Positions 45,245-56,843 are shown, numbered from the stretch's first letter. The stretch: DNA of 64,000 nt from Gentiana macrophylla (GCA_026214975.1 JAOBSW010000199.1:16283-80282), one strand, 5' to 3'. Notes: generated from the letters alone by a model not told the origin. A program made the numbers and translations.

Positions 45245-46825
45245 ATCTGCGAAAACTATTTTGAATTTTTAGAACAATGTCGGTTTCAAAATGAAGAGTT
45301 GCATTTTTCCAGAATTTTATCAAAGGTTGTGTCCTAGTGTTTTGGGCATAACTCTTGATTCAGGAATCGGTTTGAAAATCCGGAGATACCGTTAGAATCG
45401 TGGAGAGACGAGGATCACAGTGATATCAAGTTTACGGTCTGGTTTGATGTTGACAGTTGTCAGAAATTCTGAGAAGTTGCTGCGGTTTTTTGATTGATGC
45501 AAAGTCGATTATAATCTTTTGGTAAGTAAAAGTTCATTGGAATGACTTTGTGAAAAATTGCTATGACTACGGATGAATGGTATGTATGTTTATTTACATT
45601 ATTTCATGAAAGTTTGTGGTGTCTAAGAACAGTAACTACAATCAATATAAAATTTGATTGTAGTGTCTAAGGAAATGACTTTGTCCTTTGATGTATGTTG
45701 AATACATGTTTGGTGTTTTGCTTTGGTTTATATCTATTCATGATACTAAAAGTGAAACATGCTCGATCTACAAAGATTGGATTTGCCTTGGAATATAAGG
45801 TGATGTAGTAGTTTACATTGTTGACGTGTTGATTTTGGTATTAACCAAATCATGTTGTTCATAATTGGACGGTATTGTCATCAAGGTTTTAAACTACAGT
45901 CATGGGGGAGGTTTAAACTCTATAGTAAAGTTATATGAGATTCCTTCGGTTTAGACGAATCCTCGGTTAACTAGTAATTTGTGCTAGGATGAAGTATCAT
46001 TTATGAGCTTCTAAGTGCATAAATTTACGGTTGGACTATGGAATTGGATTTCTTTGTTGATAACTTAGAAGTTCGAATTCCTTGTAATTAATAACCAAGT
46101 TCATCCCAGGTTATCCAATGTGTTTGATTTGGAAAATTGTCAAATATTACTATGGTGATCTAGACACCAATATATTAATGAAAAGTTGGATTGTGAGTTT
46201 ATAACTCAAAGGATGATGGTGGTTGTTCAAAGAGTACTCATGATTTAGTCAATCTTGTTTGGCCAAATATAGATTGACTTGAAACTTAGTAAAAAGTTTG
46301 TTATCGGGATGTGTAGAACCCATTAAATCTTTGGGGTGGGATACCCAATTCCTTATGGTACAACGCCATAGGCGAGAATTCAATGTGGAAGGCCCGTTCT
46401 CGAAGATTTGGCACATGAAAAAGTCCCGAAAGTATGTGCATTACTGTTGTGAAGGTGATATCTTTTGGAAAAGTGTTTCAGGTACATGATTAGAAAGATT
46501 CACCTATATGAGTATGAAGTTTGGCCGCTTCAAGAAAGTGGGGTTGACTTTCTATATACTCATGAAATGGATATGGACACAAGGCCTGGATAATTGGTGT
46601 CAAGTAGCTATAGAATTTGTATCTTGGTTCATTTGTGTATTATCTTTGAAGTATTCAAATGGATAGAGGGGTTCAATGCTTAGACACACCCCAATACTCG
46701 AATATTTTGGAATGTGTAATATACTAGATGGTAATTCAATCTGCGTGACATTATCATTGAAAGATGAACTGTTGTGTGTTGATAAGTTTTAACTAAGTCA
46801 AGGGTTACACTAAATGGGGGAGGAT
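45245..46825 (+). other. Non-coding interior of the LTR element
   Basis: No ORF longer than about 65 codons and no retroelement motif. It is AT-rich and ends in the polypurine tract at 46812-46825. Confidence 0.7.
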
Positions 46826-47652
46826 TGTTGGTGATTATATCACCAATGTGATTTAGTGTAATTGGATTTAGTTTGAGGTTTGGTAAGCTTGAAACAATCG
46901 ATATGAGTTAGGAGATGCGGGGTGCATGCTTACAATTGATATTTACAAGCTTACGGGAGTGTTAGATCAAGTGTAGAACAAAACCAGATTCTGCTGCTTA
47001 TTGGACGGGCGTCCATTTCATATGGACGGGCGTGCGCATCAGACGGGCGTCTAGATTCACTAAACGGGCGTCGAAGTGTGGATTACATCTGAGATGCATC
47101 TCTGGTCGGATGGACGAGCGTCTTAAGAATCTGGACGGGCGTCCAGTACTCGCGTCCATGATTCCAAACGGGCGTCCAGTATGCAAAATTTTCAGTTGTA
47201 GAGCAGTTTTTGGCGGTTTTGGTTGGTACCCTTTCGGTTAAAACACCCTCTTAACTGGTTTTTGAAGGGTTGGAAGGGAGATATATCTTGGTTTTCTTGC
47301 AGTATAACAAAAGATAGAGATATAGAACACTTGGAACTACATTTGAAAAACAAGAAGAACACTTGAAAGCAAGATACATGTTCTTTGTATGATTGCTTGA
47401 AACCTCTAGTTCGATACACACAAAATATCACCAAACTCCTGTAGCTTTCTTTCTGTCTATATTGTCTAGGCGAAAGTGGGCGTAGTTTTATCTCGTGAAA
47501 ATATTCGTGTTTACCCGGAGACAATCATTTGGGGCGAATAGTTTTATGGGAAAGATTCTCAAATCGACTCTACGTGTATATCCGGTTATTTTCATTGCAG
47601 CACATTCATTTCTGGTTCGGCATTGTTCGTTCCCTTTTGTATTTCCCCAACA
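46826..47652 (+). repeat. 3' LTR of the non-coding element
   Basis: 827 bp, matching the 5' LTR with short indels, several at CAG/CTG-type words. The palindrome TGGACGGGCGTCCA is at 47002-47015. The ACCAT duplication follows. Confidence 0.9.
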
Positions 47653-47657
47653 ACCAT

Positions 47658-48453
47658 TGGTCTAAAGAACTTGTGCAGATCTTTATGACTATCATTTGCA
47701 TTCAAAACTGAAAATGCTACACATGCAACCACAACTACTAATAGCACATGATTCAAAAGGATTATACTTTGATCCCATTCATTAAGCAAAGAAAGACCAC
47801 TACTTTTCTACGTTGGAAACACATAGAACAAAAAAACTACAAGAAGCGCAAGCTAATATACGTATTAAATGAGGGAATCTCATGTCCTAATACACATGCC
47901 GATCTAGCTGTTAGTCAACGCTAATATACATTAGCGAATCGAACCCACCACCAGATTTCAAACTAGCGGACTAACTTCATGTCTTGGACAAGTCTAAGCG
48001 ATCTGAGAGAACTCTAGTACATATAGGATGAACTTAATCTGAGACTGGACATAAGGGGGGATCGATGCAAGACATCACTGACTCTCGGTGGACTTGGACT
48101 TAAGCGATGCATCAAGAGCAAGACAACATGACTAATGCGAGACACCAGGAAGCGAGATGAACAGAACTGGACCAAAAATTGAGAAAGCTAGACTTGAAGT
48201 AGAAGGCGAGACTTTGAGCAGGATGCACACACAGAATGCGAGACCATAACAAACAAAGATGAAGACTTATCAAGGCACATCACTACCACTGAACAGAGAC
48301 CTAAACTCTAATCTTTGAGACACTTGAGATAATGATATCATTGAGTAGTTAGATAAAAGGTCTACTAAGCCAACAATAATGCCCCCAAAGAATAAAGTTT
48401 TGAGGAATGAGCTTACATGAGTTTAAGAGACCGATGCAATTAAGTCGAACATC
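47658..48453. other. Intergenic, nothing recognised
   Basis: Purine-rich stretches with GCGAGAC and GACTTGGAC-type words at 48000-48300, but no coding motif or repeat structure I can support. Confidence 0.4.
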
Positions 48454-49598
48454 GTGTCCTAAACCCAATCGGGTTGGACCGGATCCGGCCGGGTCGGTTC
48501 ATTTCTACTATTTATTTATGCCTATACATATATTAAATGGCTTTCTGTTATTATATATTTGTTCGATTAACGAACCAATTACGATATTGTATATATGATA
48601 ACGTCCCTAGTGTCAAACTGTGAAAGAGAAATCATAATAGGGATTATGGTTGATGAGATCTCAAATCACTTTATTGAGTTTGATACTTAAAATGTCTCTA
48701 CTCGTATTTGCTATTAAATGGGACATTAATAGTACGATTAGACTAGCAGGTATTAGATGTCTTCTATCTTATTGAAGATGTGGGTAGATCTCGTCTATCG
48801 AAGTGTAGGGACACTTGGACTGTACGTGGACGTATATTAGAGAATGCGTACGTTAGATTAACCCACTTACTTTATTAATTGTCGCACTATGTGGTGGTTG
48901 TGTAATTATCCTAAGACCGGATTCTTCATGACATCACGGTGTGGATTGTCATGCTTTGACACTATTTAGGTTTTCCCTAGCCATGGGGCGATCATGTGGT
49001 AGTGATTGGGTATGATACTGAAGCATGCGTAGGATTCATGTTGCTCATCCGGAAATCGTGTATCCTATGAATATGAGTAAATATCCGAAAGGGCCTTCTT
49101 ATAAGAATTATCTTACTCTCGTGAATCATTGCAAAGTGGAAGTAAATGAGTTACTTGAGAGGCGATATCAGATTATAAGATACGGTCGTTAATGTATTGA
49201 CACTCGAGATACGCCCGTATGGATATTGTAATAGTGATAGGATTCTATTTACACGGTAACCGTTTCACATGAAAGGTAGTAGTCATTGCATTTGACTCTT
49301 TCGATGATTGGGGGTCATGGCCTGTTGGTAGACGCTATCCATGATCGTTAGGTATGAAGAGTATTTTAGTAAATGCACTTTGTGTCTATGGCCAACATAT
49401 TCGTAAGCCTATCGGGTCACACACATAAGAACATCTAGCCGGATTAAAATGTGGTTATAGTGATAATCAAATAAGGAAAGTTTATCTCGACCATAAAGTG
49501 TTATAGTGGTAAATGAATATGGTGGTATTTATTTATTATGAATAAATATAATACAAGATATTAATTATGTTGATTAATTAAATGTGTACTTATATATA
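48454..49598 (+). repeat. Fragment of RLC-2-family LTR
   Basis: From GTGTCCTAAACCCAATCGGG it follows 18545 to about 19690 with roughly one change every ten to fifteen bases. The first ten LTR bases and the last ~800 bp, including the TATA box, are missing. The right edge, near TATATATACATATATAG, is approximate. It abuts the RLC-3 RT, so it may mark an insertion that removed the 5' half of RLC-3. Confidence 0.8.
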
Positions 49599-49608
49599 CA
49601 TATATAGA

Positions 49609-50202
49609 GTTTCGGAAGCTTTAACCCATACTGAGTGGAGGAAATCAATGATTTCAGAGTTTGAAGCCCTGCAAAAGACAGGAACGTGGATTCTTGTTCC
49701 ACCTGGTAAAAATCAGAACCTTGTAGGTAACAGATGGGTCTTTAAACTCAAACTTAAACCTGATGGCACAGTACTCAAGCATAAAGTCAGACTTGTGGCA
49801 AAAGGCTTTAATCAGACTTATGGGATAGACTTTACAGATACTTTCAGTCATGTTGCCAAAGCATCAACCATTAGAGTAGTCCTTGTTGTGGCTGTGAATC
49901 TAAACTGGCATATACATCAAATTGACATAGATAATGCCTTCTTGAATGGATCGACTCATCGACCTTTGACAGAAGAAGTGTACATGGAACAACCAGAAGG
50001 TTTTTTTGATCAAGATAGGCCACATTATGTGTGCAAACTGAAAAGGGAAATGTATGGTCTCAAACAAGCTCCAAGAGCATGGTTTGCTGCTCTTAGAACA
50101 CATATGTTTCAATAGGGATTCCACCAGTCTGCAGCTGATACATCTCTTTTCATAGTCAAAACTGGAAGTCGTGTACTTTATGTACTTGTTTATGTTGATG
50201 AC
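49609..50202 (+). pseudogene. RLC-3 copia reverse transcriptase, first half
   Basis: Reads SEALTHTEWRKSMISEFEAL, then GTWILVPPGKNQNLVGNRWV, LVAKGFNQTYGIDFTDTFS and HIHQIDIDNAFLNG. KREMYGLKQAPRAWFAALR follows, all standard copia RT. A stop at 50114-50116 breaks the frame once, then VLYVLVYVDD ends exactly at the solo LTR insertion. The upstream pol (integrase, protease) and gag are absent. Confidence 0.9.
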
Positions 50203-51935
50203 TGATGACGGTCAAAATATACCCGTAAAAGACATCAACGTTGACCTTAAGTCGAGATTAATAATATATATTTTATATTAAATCACATGTTTATATGGAT
50301 TATTTAATGTTATGTGATTTTTATTATATAATTTGGTATTTATCCATTTTTTATTGGTATTTATCTGTTTTAATTTATAAATCGGTATTTATCCGTTTTT
50401 ATTATATTTATCCGTTTTATTTAAATATGATTTATTTTGGGATAAATATCTATTTTGCAGATTTGGATAATTATGGAGGATAAATACAAAAGAAAGAATT
50501 AAATCTCAAGATAAATCCAAGGAAATCCGAATGCATTAAAGATAAAGATCGGATAAGCATGACAAAAGCCGGCAAACCAATCCAAGATGGCGCCAACTTT
50601 GACACACGCATGAAGGGGGGGGCGCACCATTATTTTTTGAGATCGGCCGAGAGTTATCTCTTATTTGTTTTGATATTTTGATGTATATCTCTTAATTAGC
50701 TTGAACCCCTATAAATAAAGGCATGCAATACACGCCTTTTACACACTTCTTTACACAATACATTTTGTTACACTTCTCAATTTATAATAAAGTTCTCGAT
50801 TTATCTTAGAGCAGTTTTTATGCAAGTTCTGCAATAATGTAAGTTCTTGTATTTATTTGTTCTTAGTTCTTTGTAATTAAGCCCCCAATTATTGTTTATC
50901 GTTTGAGGTTGTTCGTTCTTCACCGAACGATGTAGATCTAAGGATACGATATGAGGAAGTGGGGATTCCTTGTCTATAAGGATCCACACACCCAGATCTG
51001 TTATCCGGTGACCTATAGATGACTTTGGTATGATCGACAACTGTGTTTTTAGTTGATCTATATAATTGCTTTATGAGTTTCTATTTTATCCGTTACGTAT
51101 ATAGAAACGCTAAGATTTAGGTTTTCGCCGCGTCAATCTAGCCACGTCTTTATGGTGTGATTGTCCACATAGAATTTCTTATCTTAGTAGGTATGGCTAC
51201 GGCTACGTTGCTCGTCTGTTTTAATTAGCGTATGATTAGGAAATACCAATATAGGGCTCTAGGTCGGCTCATGAATTGATCTTCCGGGACTTTGGTGAGA
51301 TCTAGATACATTCAGTATGAGGAATTGTGCACACCTAGTTATCGTAAATCGTAGATTAACATGATACCTAAAAGTTAGTGTTAATGGGGACGGAGGCTCG
51401 ATGCGATCGTCTAGGAAATACGCCTAAAAAAAAGGAATGTTGCCTAGGTGAGGAATACGGTTAATATCGGCATCCCTAGTTTTGTAAGCGTGCAAGTCAT
51501 ATGAGATGGAGGCAAAAAAAAAGCGAACTCACGTGATGTAGCATAGTGATCTCGGATGGCCTACCCGGGCTAGATCTAGTTTGGGGATGACTCCGTAGCC
51601 AATATAAAAGAAATACGGAGCGGATTAATAGTTGTCGAATCTAGCTTAATTATATAGAATCTCTAGATCCAAACGATAACATGATAATTGGGGAGGTTAA
51701 TTACGTTATGTATTGTGTCGAGTCGTGTCATTTACCTTTCTTGTCTTTTGTTGGTCATAGACCGCTTTGTGTCCTTGACATGAATGATTAGTTGTTTGTA
51801 TATAAATGATCCACAAATTGGTTCCCTGTGGGATCGACCTTGAATCGCTATAGCTATACTACGATGGACCTAGTCCTCTTGCTAGTATTGGTTTTGGTGG
51901 TCAAGTATTTTAATTTCACTTGATCTACGTCATCA
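50203..51935. repeat. Solo LTR (gypsy-type) inserted in RLC-3 RT
   Basis: 1,733 bp beginning TGATGACG and ending CGTCATCA, perfect 8-bp inverted ends. ATGAC is duplicated at 50198-50202 and 51936-51940, and RT resumes in register. There is no internal region, so this is an LTR left by LTR-LTR recombination. A TATAAATA box is at 50710-50717. The phrase CCCTGTGGGATCGACCTT near its right end favours a Ty3/gypsy origin. No partner copy is in the window. Confidence 0.9.
50710..50717 (+). promoter_or_regulatory. TATA box in solo LTR
   Basis: TATAAATA in CCCCTATAAATAAAGGC. It indicates plus orientation for the LTR. Present activity is unknown. Confidence 0.55.
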
Positions 51936-51940
51936 ATGAC

Positions 51941-52890
51941 ATTCTAGTAACATGATATTCAAGACCATTAATCCAGAAATTCATACAAATGTTGCACTCA
52001 AAATTTGCTCTCAAAGACCTTGGTTCAGTCTCACACTTTCTTGGACTGAAGGCACACAGAAATTCCACTGGTTTGTATTTGTCACAGGGGCGTTATGCGT
52101 CCCAACTTCTTAAAAGATTACAGTTGGATCATCTTAAACCATGTAACACTCTTATAGTTCCTGGACAGCATATGTATCCTGATCAGGGGGAACCTATGAA
52201 GAACCTCATTATATACAGAAGTGCAATTGAGGGACTGCAATATTTGACTGACACTAGACCAGACTTGGCATATTCTGTCAACTATCTAAGTCAATATATG
52301 CAGCATCCTACACAAGATCACTTGCTTGCCCTAAAAAGGCTGCTTAGGTATGTAAAGGCTACCCTTCACTATGGTATTATGTTTAGAGCTAATGGTACTC
52401 TTCATATGACTGGTTTTAGTGATGTTGATTGGGCATGCTACCCATCAGACAGAAAATCCTTTGTTGGCTATTGTGTGTATATAGGAGACTCATTGGTGTC
52501 ATGGAGCTCCAAGAAATAAAGTGTTGTTTCTAGATCCAGTGTTGAGTCTGAGTATAGGTCCTTAGCAAATCTTTCTTTTGAGATGTTTTGGATAAAAAAG
52601 TTGATGTCTGAAATGGGATTATCCTTGCCTACTGTTCCTGTTGCATGGTGTGATAATTTGAGTGCAACCTTTCTGGCCCAGAATCCTGTCTACCATGCTA
52701 GGACTAAACAAATAGAAGTTGATATTCACTATATCTGAAATCAAGTTCTTAATAAGCAGCTATCAGTTCAATATGTACCATCTTCAATGCAAGTTGTTGA
52801 TTCCTTGACAAAGGCATTGCCAGCACCTTAGCTTCACAGTTTCAGCAGCAAACTAAATGTGGTAGTTGTTCCCACGTTTAGTTTGAGGGG
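51941..52890 (+). pseudogene. RLC-3 copia RT second half and RNase H
   Basis: It continues with ILVT then a stop, and LHSKFALKDLGSVSHFLGLK. YLTDTRPDLAYSVNYLSQYM and HPTQDHLLALKRLLRYVKAT follow, then the RNase H phrase DVDWACYPSDRKSFVGYCVY and SLVSWSSKK. After a stop at 52517-52519 come SSVESEYRSLAN and AWCDNLSATFLAQNPVYHAR, and after a further stop QVVDSLTKALPAP. Stops replace single residues rather than shifting frame, as in a copy ageing by point mutation. Confidence 0.9.
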
Positions 52891-52892
52891 GA
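52882..52892 (+). other. RLC-3 polypurine tract
   Basis: TTTGAGGGGGA lies directly before the LTR start TGTTAAGAAA. Confidence 0.75.
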
Positions 52893-53132
52893 TGTTAAGA
52901 AATAATAAATAATTGTGTTTGAATTATTTATAGTGTGACATGTGTCAATCACAGATCGGTCCAGGTGTTAAGTTTGTTAGACTGTGTGCCCTATATGTAC
53001 TGCTGTTGTTGCTTAAAAAATCTAACGAAAAGAATATTTTCCTATTCTGTTATGTTTCAGCATTTTTTCTATCTTGGTCTATAAAATGTTTTAAATCTTC
53101 CTTGTGTTGTTAATGCTAAAGAAATATTAGCA
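52893..53132 (+). repeat. RLC-3 3' LTR (right edge approximate)
   Basis: Begins TGTTAAGAAATAATAAATAA and contains a CTATAAAAT TATA-like box near 53080. The end is tentatively placed at TATTAGCA near 53132. The 5' LTR is not in the window, so the length cannot be checked. Confidence 0.6.
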
Positions 53133-53335
53133 ACCGATGCTCCTTAGACAAAATATATATATATATATATATAATTTTAATCAAATCATAAATAAATAAA
53201 ATTTTGTCCTATTGCACAACTTTTAATTTTTATCTTTTGGGCATGATGATTATTACATTGTAATTTTTTTTTCCGAAATGAACGCCATTGATGTTGTCGT
53301 TTTCTACCTTCCAGAAACGTCACCCACGGGCAGAG

Positions 53336-53372
<37 letters not shown>

Positions 53373-53824
53373 ATTTTTTTCTCAATTTTTGAAAATTTAT
53401 CACTACTATATATCTATTAATTGACCCGTTAATTTTTTTTAAAATTGACCTTTGACCCGTATATATACTTGGACATTTAAAGTTAATGCATTAAAAACTT
53501 GTAACATGATGTGTCGTTCTCGATCTCTGACTTGGGTCATACAGATCATGCTGCCGCCCCAGCCTACGGGTAGAGATGTTAATGAGCCGAGTCAAGTCAT
53601 GTATATGTTGTTCAAACCCGTGTTTGTTTAGGTCATGAGTTTGTTCGTGATCATTCGTTTAATGTTAATGTTAAAACTTGATTTGTTTAAATCACGAGCT
53701 TATTTGTAATCGTTCGTTTAATAAACGAACAAAAAGTTATGCTCAAGCTCGAATCGTTTAAAAGATAGTGTTCAAGCTAGTGTTAAAGTTAACATATTTA
53801 GACTTCCAACTCGAATTCGACTCG
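53133..53824. other. Intergenic with TA/TG microsatellites
   Basis: TA runs at about 53153-53173 and 53336-53363, the second followed by a short TG run. The rest is AT-rich, with GTTCGTTTAATAAACGAAC-like inverted phrases near 53712-53732. No gene. Confidence 0.6.
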
Positions 53825-53829
53825 TTAAG

Positions 53830-54465
53830 TGATATGCCTAAATCGTAATTCGATCCGCAGATCCTTATTCGGGTCTGACCGGCCACCGACAGTAGTGGAT
53901 GAGGCCACCGGCCATTACTGTCCGTGATCTCGCAAGCCAAATTGGGGTCGCGAGCCTTCGGATCCGTTCTAAGCCCTTAACCCTATGCAGCGACAAGAAG
54001 GATTAGGGGGCCGACACACGATCCCATTCGATAAACAGGTCCGCCAGCGACCTCGCCCACAATACTTAGAGGAAGAACCACCTCTAGTGTGGCCAGACAA
54101 TGATATAAAAGATACAAGGATCAGCGAGGACATTAGGAGCACAACCTATCGGCTCCGCTACGAGTCCGCTACTGTAGATAAATATCTATTTTGTACTATA
54201 TGTCCTCATTTATAAATAAGCCGAGCTTTAGTCGGTGGCTCCCCTGTAAATAGGGCAGCATGTAACACATTTGAGGGGAGGATCAATCTATAAAACACAA
54301 GGCAAAGGCAATTTGTCCACTATCTCCTCTCTTATTAAGCACCACCGCCGGAATCCTCTAGCAGTGACGAGCACCACCGGCAAACACCACTTTATTACAC
54401 TTTTTATAGCCAGATATCCACCACATAAACACCGCTAAACAACCGTGATAATTTACACATTATCA
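53830..54465 (+). repeat. 5' LTR of the Tat-like element
   Basis: 636 bp. It differs from the 3' LTR by scattered substitutions and short indels, including GTAAATAGGG here where the 3' copy has TATAAATAGGG. Confidence 0.9.
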
Positions 54466-55360
54466 GTTGGCTCATTACCGGGAAACTCATCAAGTTTTTC
54501 GGTCACTTAAGCGATGAAATCACCCAAAAAGCTATCTTACTGGCGGAGTGAAAATCATCCTCTTCACCGTTCCATACGGTTCGGCAAGGCTTTTCTGCTC
54601 AAAGAGAGTCTCAGAATCAACATCATCAAAAGGATAGACTAAAAGAGGTAACACTAACAAAGCTTGAACGAAACTCACAAGTTAGCGTTTGAGAAATCAC
54701 CTATCTCGCAGTGTTCTTCGCTCAAGTTTGTGTTTTTAGTTAAGCTTTTGCAATCTTGGAGGCTATGCGCTTTATGTTTTGTATTAGAATGCCTGAGATA
54801 TACTGAGCTTGCGTTTGAGAAATCACCTCTCTCGGTATCTTTTAGGTCGAACATCATCGTTTCACCAGCAAACAGCCAAGTTATAGCATTTTAGCTTTTA
54901 TCATCTGGAAACCACATTATAAGAAAAGAGCACCCTTGTTTCCTTGATAGTGCATCTATTTTTGAGATAAAAAATCATACAAATTTCTGGGGTTTTTGCG
55001 TTTAAATCATCACCTTCTTCCCCTGAAACTCATATTTCCGGCCACTACCTCATTTGAGCTGTCACTACCCAAAAGATCTTCGTCTAGATCCCCAAAAGTC
55101 AAAGAAAGTATGAAGTAGTTGAAGGTGTCAGAAAATATCATGTTGTCAGAGAGTCGATGGCGACCAGAATAACAATCTTATCTTTAAGCAAAACCAGTTC
55201 GCATTAAAAGGCGATGACTGGAAGTAGGGGTTTACCATTGGTACCGCAAACGCCGGCCAAAGGGGTCACGTAGAATCAGCCTCGCATCGAGGATGGGGGA
55301 GAAACACTTGATAACCCCACCACAGATTGGGACTGATCCTATCGAGAGGCTCTAGCTGCA
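54466..55360 (+). other. Leader of the Tat-like element
   Basis: Begins with the GTTGGCTCATTACCGGGAAA primer region. A GCGTTTGAGAAATCACCT phrase is repeated near 54683 and 54810. No coding motif until the gag near 55361. Confidence 0.6.
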
Positions 55361-56683
55361 GACGATGCCGGAAATGTCCTGAACCAGAGGACTAAATCTA
55401 AAGAGGCCGCAGCGGCTTTAGATTTGGCTCGCCAGGAAAAGGCAGCGATCGAGGTACCAAAAAAGATCCCAGGATTCCAAGAGGATCCAGAGGTCGCAGA
55501 AATGTAGGGAATATGCCAAGTATGCCGAGAGAATGTATGTAACCAACTCTCGACTGGTAGCTCTGGGCCGGGAACCCTTACCGGTCCAAGAAGCAATCCC
55601 GTCAAGAAGTGAGATCAATCCAAATGGCGCTAGAAAGAAGTCGCCAGAGTCAACCCAAGAGGATAGAAATTGAGGAGAGTGTTCATTCGTCAGGCTGACA
55701 GGGCCGCCGAAAAGAGCGGGAGGTCATTCAACCCTCAGTCCAATACGACCGCGAAAAAGGGCCAAAAAGAAGCGAGGGAAAGAGGTCTGCCTTGAGAAGG
55801 TTGGGCGAAAAATAAAGAAGTTCGGTCTGAGCCATCTAGGTACCCGGAAGGGCGTAATGCCTAGACAAGAGGAAGGAATGGAAAATATGCTCGTTTGATC
55901 ATAAGAGAAAAGCGGGCTCAACGGGAGGAATTGCGAAACCATGCGGACTCGGGACACGGGTCGAGCGAGCAGCAAGGTCATCTCCAACTAAACGGGGGAT
56001 CGACCCCGTAATGGCCGAACAAATGGAAGTAATGAGAAAGGAAATTGCGGAGCTGAAAAAGTCAAGGCCGGCCGAGAAGGATATCCCAACCTCGGGAATC
56101 GGCGTTCTCTCGGAAAAATCATAACCACATATTTGCCCATGGAAAGGAAAAGGTTAGTTATCCTAGCTACAACTACTACAACGGAAGCACTTGTCCATAC
56201 GACTGGTTAACATCTTTCCAAGGTCGTATCACCCTTACAACTCAAAACAAATCGGCTTGGTGCATCGCCCTTGTGGGCAGTATGCAAGATCGGGCCACGT
56301 CTTGGATTAGCGGACTCCCCGAGGTTCGGTTGAAAGTTGGAAAGATTTATCTAAAAAATTCATGAAAGAGTTTGAGTCGGCGAGCAGACCAAAGAAGACC
56401 ATTAAGGACCTTTATGAGGTCCGCATGGGAGAAAATGAATCGGGAAGAGGTTGTTCCGAGCGGTTCATCATGGTCTACGATCAAACCAGAAACATCACTA
56501 ACGACGCCATCATCAATTGTTTTTTAACAGGAATAGCGAAGGGTCCAATGAAAACAGAGTTCAACCTTTGGCCACCAAAATCTGGCTTAGGGAGATGTTG
56601 GAGAGAGCCAGAATGATCGGCCTGAGTGAAGCTCCATCCCCCTCTGGGAAAGGAAAATCAAAACCAGAGCACCACTCACAAAA
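55361..56683 (+). pseudogene. Tat-like gag, decayed
   Basis: An N-terminal Ala/Glu/Lys-rich helix (KSKEAAAALDLARQEKAAIE) is followed by many stops and frame changes through 56100. The capsid domain is then recognisable at about 56150-56640: SYPSYNYYNGSTCPYDWLTS, LVGSMQDRATSWISGLP, FMKEFESASRPKKTIKDLYE, ENESGRGCSERFIMVYDQTR and [20 protein letters not shown]. This is the gag order of Tat-lineage gypsy elements. It passes without a stop into the kinase-like segment at 56684. The zinc knuckle expected after the capsid is absent. Confidence 0.75.
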
Positions 56684-56843
56684 AGAGAGGTATGATCCTA
56701 AATTGTTTTTTATGGTTAACGGGAAGCTTTATCAAAGGCTCAAGATGATTGGTAGCGGTGAGGTTCACAAGGTCATATCATTAGACCGCACAATGTACGC
56801 TCTTGAAAAGATCGAATTCAAAAGTCTACGAGGTTACAAATAA
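56684..56843 (+). pseudogene. MPS1/TTK-like kinase fragment fused in frame to gag
   Basis: The gag frame continues with [40 protein letters not shown] and [11 protein letters not shown], then a stop at 56841-56843. From memory, plant MPS1 (TTK) kinases have a [20 protein letters not shown] block, then GSGGSSEVHKVIS and YALKKIKLKGRDY, so the match covers the start of the N-lobe. The glycine-rich loop has lost three residues, the ATP-binding lysine in ALKK reads ALEK, and everything after the third strand is missing. It therefore cannot be an active kinase. MPS1 acts in the spindle checkpoint. A chance gag resemblance is unlikely given the run of matching positions. Confidence 0.7.

Larger units (their letters stand above)
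44419..47652 (+). mobile_element. Complete non-coding LTR retrotransposon (LARD/TRIM-like)
   Basis: Two LTRs of 826 and 827 bp (TGTTGGTGATTATATCACCA to TTTCCCCAACA) flank 1,581 bp. ACCAT duplicates at 44414-44418 and 47653-47657 prove a single insertion. A polypurine tract AAATGGGGGAGGAT (46812-46825) precedes the 3' LTR and sets the plus orientation. No gag or pol motif is found inside, so enzymes of another element must have moved it. The standard Met or Asp primer sites are absent after the 5' LTR; ATCTGCGAAAACTATT stands there and I cannot assign its tRNA. Confidence 0.85.
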
